Below are positions 25,401 to 31,400 of a DNA stretch of 48,160 nucleotides, piece by piece (within the stretch, counting starts at the first letter, position 1; every line of letters starts with the position of its first letter). This stretch comes from an uncultured bacterium (GTDB lineage: Bacteria; Patescibacteriota; Minisyncoccia; Phycocordibacterales; PALSA-1337): assembly GCA_903876465.1 (NCBI GenBank), contig CAIRAF010000065.1, forward strand, positions 1 through 48,160, read 5' to 3'. The position numbers and the translations under genes are program-made. The notes below the pieces were generated by a model. The model was not told where the DNA came from. It did no database searches and was given only the letters and a program-made list of their open reading frames with translations.

Positions 25401-28400
25401 AATAGGTAACGGTAATGTGAACACAGATTATGGCGTATCTATAACTAACCTAAATGCAGGATCAAGTGCTGCTGCTGATATTTCTTTTGTAAATAATTCT
25501 GGTGGGAATGCTTATGTTGGAGTTGGTTCAAGTGGAACAGCTGCGGCATATGCTTCACGTGCTTTCTTTGATACTTTCACAGGTTCAGGTACATCTATCC
25601 TATCTTCTGCATCTGGAGGAGATGTACGTTTCTATACAGCTGGTGCAGCTGCTGGAAATGAAAGAATGCGTATCGGTAATACAGGTAATGTTGGTATTGG
25701 TACGACGACAGCATCAAATTTACTTGAAGTCGCAGGTAACGGATATTTTGCTGGTAACCTCACTGCAGCAAATATCACAGCAACTGGAACACTTAATGTT
25801 ACAGGTAAAACAACTCTTGCCGCTGCTTCTACTACCGCATTGACTGTCGCCAATAATCTATTTGTAAATGGAAAAATAGGAATAAATGATCCAAACCCAG
25901 CACCATTTATTGACATAAATCAGAACGGTTCAAATCCAGGTCTAGTTATGCAGAGTACAGCACCATGTGGTACTTATGGCTCATACAACACTGGTAATGC
26001 ACGTTTTGAAGGCGGTACTGATAATGGAGGAAATATCCAATTTGAATCACAAAGAGGTACTGCTGGTTGTGCTCAAGCGGGAGCCATGTATTGGGATTGG
26101 GGTTGGGATAATGGAGGTGACTTTAATTTGAGACTTGCTATGTTTGATGATCATACTTTCCAGGTTTATGATAATGGAAGTGGTACAACGACAGTTTGGT
26201 CATTCCAGCAAAGAGGTGGAACAGTCTTCAATTATGCAACATCAACTATCTTTACTGGTGGTGGTAACGTTGGTATCGGTACGACGACACCTACAGCAAG
26301 TAACATTTTGACTGTCGCTGGTAACGAGTTTGTTAATGGAAACATTACAGCTACAAATATTACTGCAACCGGCACTCTTAATGTCACAGGTCAGACGACA
26401 CTTGGTAATGCAACAATCACTAACGCTTCTACAACCAACCTAGCTATCACTGGTCTCAACAGTACCATCTTGTCAGTAAATGCTCTTGGTCAAGTTGTAG
26501 CAACCACAACATCCGCTGGAACAAACTTCTTCAGTAACTCTGGAGCAACAACGACACTTTCTACCGGATCAAATCTTGTAGCCGCACTCTTTGCAGCACC
26601 ATACTTTATGGCGACATCGACTACAGCAACTTCAACATTTGCTGGAGCATTCGGAATTGGTTCATCAACACCTTCAGCAGCAAATATTCTTACTGTTGCT
26701 GGTAATGGATTCTTTACAGGTAACATTACAGGCGCAAACTTGATTGCAACAGGAAATCTCACCGTTTCTGGTAATTCAACACTTGCTACAACCTCTGCTA
26801 CAAGTCTTTCATCAACCGGTTCATTGACAGTTGGTCCTACAAATCTTACTGCAACAAATAATAGTTTTGCATTCGGTTATGCTCCTGGAACATCAGCTAT
26901 TACAGCAACTGGAACAGGTTCTTTAGCTTTTGGTCAAGCCGTATTTGCTGGGTCTAAAGCTTCAATAATAGCAAATAATACTGGTTCATTCGCAGGAGGT
27001 TTTGCTCTTGGTAATGGAGGTTCTCCAACAATATTATCTTCTGGAGCAGGCTCACTCGCATTTGGTAATACCGGATCAACAAGAAATATTACTTCAAGTG
27101 GAAGTGGCTCTATAGCTATGGGATTGACAACTTCAGGGAATCTTACGGCTACTGGTAATGCCTCAGTTGCTATTGGTCAAGATGTTAACGCTACTGCGAA
27201 CAATGCTTTTGCTCTAGGATCAAGCTTTACAAATGCTACTGCTTCAACTTTCCAAGTTGGTTTCTCAGCTACACCAATTCTTACAGTTACAAATACAAGT
27301 ATTGGTATTGGAACGACTTCACCATCAAATGCTTTGGAAGTCGCTGGTAACGGATATTTTACTGGTAATTTGACTGGTACAAATATTACTGCAACAGGTA
27401 CTCTTGCTGTTTTGGGTCAAACAACACTAGTAAACGCTTCAACTACAAACATTTCTGCAAGTGGTTTTGCGAATGTAACAGGAACTACAACAACCGGTGG
27501 TTTGAGTGTCGGTTCATTGAATGGATTACTTTTTGGAACTAGTGGGGCAGTCACCGCTACAACATCTATTAGTAATTCATATCTCGCCAATTCAACTATT
27601 TCTGGTATATCTCTTGGTCAAAACCTAGCTAATCTCACTGCTACAAACAGTACTCTCACATTCTCAGGTAGTTACAATGGTGGAACCGCTCAAACAGTTG
27701 GACTCAATCTTTCCAATACAAATACATGGAGTGCACTACAGACATTTAGTAATGGCATCATGTCTACAGCAAGTTCAACATTCACAAATATTACGATTGG
27801 ACAATCAACCACAACAAACGCTACTACAACTAGCCTCGCTATCACAGGTCTTTCAAATACAGTCCTCTCAGTAAATGCTCTTGGTCAAGTTGTAGCAACC
27901 ACAACATCCGCTGGAACAAACTTCTTCAGTAACTCTGGTGCAACAACAACACTTTCAACTGGATCAAATCTTGTTGCAGCTCTCTTTGCTGCTCCTTATT
28001 TTTTGGCAACTTCCACAACAGCGACTTCTAGCATTGCAGGAAACCTCACGGTTGATGGTGGTACATTTACTATTAACTCGATTGCCAATTTGGTGGGCAT
28101 TGGTACTGCCAATCCAACTGCAGCCTTTTCTGTTCAAGCAGGAACTAACACAATGCCATTCTTTGTTGCTTCTTCATCAGGCGCACAACTTCTCACTCTT
28201 CTTCAAAATGGAAACTTTGGTATTGGTACTTCAACACCAATAGCTTCATTTAGTTTCCAGGGAGTTGGACAATCAACTACGACATCTGCGAATTCATACT
28301 CGTTCGTTGTTAATGGTGGTAATGGTGTGAACGTTGCTGGTGCTGGAGGCAATGGAGGCGGCGTTCTCTTTAATACAGGTAACGGATTGACTGCTGGTAC

Positions 28401-31400
28401 TTCTGGAACTGGAGGTGACTTCGCGGTAAATACTGGTAACGGAGGCGGTGTTAACCGTGGTGGAAATATGACATTTACTCTCGGCAATGGTGGTGGTACT
28501 TCTAGTAATGGCGGAGCATTCTCTCTAACTGCAGGTAATGGTGGTGGAGCAGCAGGACCACCATCCGGTCCAGGTGGAGCAGTTACTATCACAGCTGGTA
28601 ATGGTGGTGCTCAAGGTGGAGGTAGTTCTGGTGCTCTAGCCGGAGTCCTCACTCTCAACGGTGGTAATGCCGGCAGTGTCACAAGTGGTGGAGTGAATGG
28701 TGGAAATATTATCCTTATGCCTGGTCTTGGTTCTGGAACAGGTCTTCGTGGCCTTGTCGGTATCGGTTCATCAACACCATCCGCCATGCTTTCTGTTCTT
28801 GCAGCCACCAACACCATTCCTTTTGTTGTTGCTTCTTCATCTGGCGCACAACTCCTCACTCTTCTTCAAAATGGAAACTTTGGTATTGGCACATCTTCAC
28901 CTTCAAATATGCTTGAAGTTGCAGGTAATGGATATTTTGCAGGAAATATCACAGCTACAAATATCACCGCAACCGGCACTCTTAATGTCACAGGTCAGAC
29001 GACACTTGGTAATGCAAATATCACAAACTCAACAACAACGAACGCTACAACAACCAACCTAGCTATCACTGGTCTTAACAGTGTAATCTTGTCAGTCAAT
29101 GCATTAGGTCAGGTTGTTGCAACAACTTCTGGATCAGGAACAAACTACTTCAGTAACTCTGGTGCCACAACGACACTTTCAACAGGATCAAATCTTGTAG
29201 CCGCACTCTTCGCTGCTCCTTATTTCTTGGCAACATCTTCTACGGCGACGAGTAATTTTGGAGGTAATGCCACTGTAGGTACAACAAGTTTAGTGTCTGC
29301 ATCAAATAATAGTTTTGCTTTGGGTGATATTTATTCAGCAAATGCTGGAAGTACATACTCTGTTGTTTCATCAGGAGGAGGTTCGTTTGCTGGTGGAGCA
29401 GTGCAGACACCAGCTGGAACTGCTACGTCAACTATACTTTCGTCTGGTCCCGGATCTTTTGCATTCGGTATTTCTGTTGGTGTTTCTGGTGGAACGAGCA
29501 AGATTACTTCTTCGGGGGCTGGTTCTGTAGCTTTAGGGTATTCAAGTGGCACTACTGCTGGAACCGGTTTGATTTCAGCATCTGGAAACGGATCATTTGC
29601 TGGTGGATATATGTCTAACACTGGTAGCGGAACCGCATCGACAACAGCATCTGGTATTGGTGCATTTGCGTGGGGAACTGGTGTCGGTGCATATCAGACG
29701 CTATCGACTGCCTTTGGTAGCGGTTATGTAAACAACACCGCAAATTCATTTATGGTTGGTTATTCAGCAATACCAACTCTTACAGTCAATAGTACATCAG
29801 TTGGTATCGGCACAACTTCACCTTCAAATACACTTTCAGTTGCTGGTAACAGTTTCATCAATGGAAATGAGACAGCAACAAATATCACCGCAACCGGCAC
29901 TCTCACTGTCTCTGGTCTAACAACGCTTGGTAACGCTTCAACCACATCATTTACTTCAACAGGTCCAACATTCTTGGCGACCGGTGGAGGAAATGTTGGA
30001 ATTGGAACAGCTGCTCCAGCTTATCCATTTTCAGTGCAAGGAAGTATTGTTGATGATTTGTCTTTTATGCAAAATACGAATGTTTCCGGATGGAGTACAA
30101 TGGTTTTGGCAAATAGTAATGCAACAATTAAGACGAGTTTTGGTATAGGTAATGCTTCTGCATCAACCTTTGCTAATACAGCTTTCTTTGATGTCTTTGC
30201 AGGTGGAGCTCCGTTTGTTCTCGCAACAAATGATACAGAACGTATGAGAATTGAAAATGGTGGCAATATAGATATAGGTACAACTTCATCATCAAACCTA
30301 CTCTCTGTTGGTGGTAATGGATTCTTTACCGGTAACCTTACAGCAGCGAACATGATTGCAACAGGAACTCTAATTGTTTCTGGCCAGACAACTCTTGGTA
30401 AAACAATAATGTCTAATTCAACTACAACTAATGCAACCACAACTAACCTCGCTATCACTGGTCTAAACAGTGTAATCTTGTCAGTTAATGCATTGGGTCA
30501 AGTAGTTGCAACGACTTCTGGATCCGGTACTAACTACTTCAGTAACTCTGGTGCCACAACAACACTTTCAACAGGATCAAATCTTGTAGCAGCTCTCTTC
30601 GCCGCTCCATATTTCACAGCAACATCAACTACTGCAACAAGTACTTTTGCTGGAAATGTTTTCGTAGGTCCTACAAACCCTAATTTCTATCCCGCTTCTC
30701 CTTTAGTAGTTACTACCAATACAAATAATTATGGTCAATTTGTTGTTCAAAATTTGAATAGTGGAAATAATGCCAGTGGAGACTTAATTGTTGGTGGAGA
30801 TAAAATGACTGACACTTCATATTACGGAGATCTTGGATGTAATAGTTCAACGTTCAATCAAGTAGGACAAACAATTTTGCCAGCATTTGATTGTTATCTT
30901 TATTCTTCAGATTCAAATCTTGATATTGGTACCGCTTCAACAACTGGTCCTTCAAACATCAATTTCTTTACAGGAGGAACGCTTGCAGCAAACAATCGTA
31001 TGACTATTTTGACCAACGGTAATGTTGGCATCGGTACAACTTCACCATCATCACTCAACCTTCTTACTGTCGCTGGAAACGGATTCTTCAATGGAAGTTT
31101 GACTGCTGGTACACTCAACGCAGCATCTACAACTGGTACAAGTACAATTGCCGGAAACTTGGTTGTTGGCCCATCATCTGGAACTACAGGCTTCATGATG
31201 GATGCAAATGGCAACGTCGGTATTGGTACATCTACACTTTCAAATATTCTCGAAGTCGCTGGTAATGGATATTTTGCCGGTAACCTCACTGGTGCAAATA
31301 TTACTGCAACTGGAACTTTGGCCGCAATTTCAAATATTGCTCTTGGTACTTCTACTTATAGTTTTGTTGATGGAATTGCAATGGACTATATACAAGCAGC

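Noticed and set aside
22690..28730. Repeats considered as CRISPR or satellite DNA
   Set aside because: They stay in one reading frame, encode defined beta-repeat units and have no constant spacer length.
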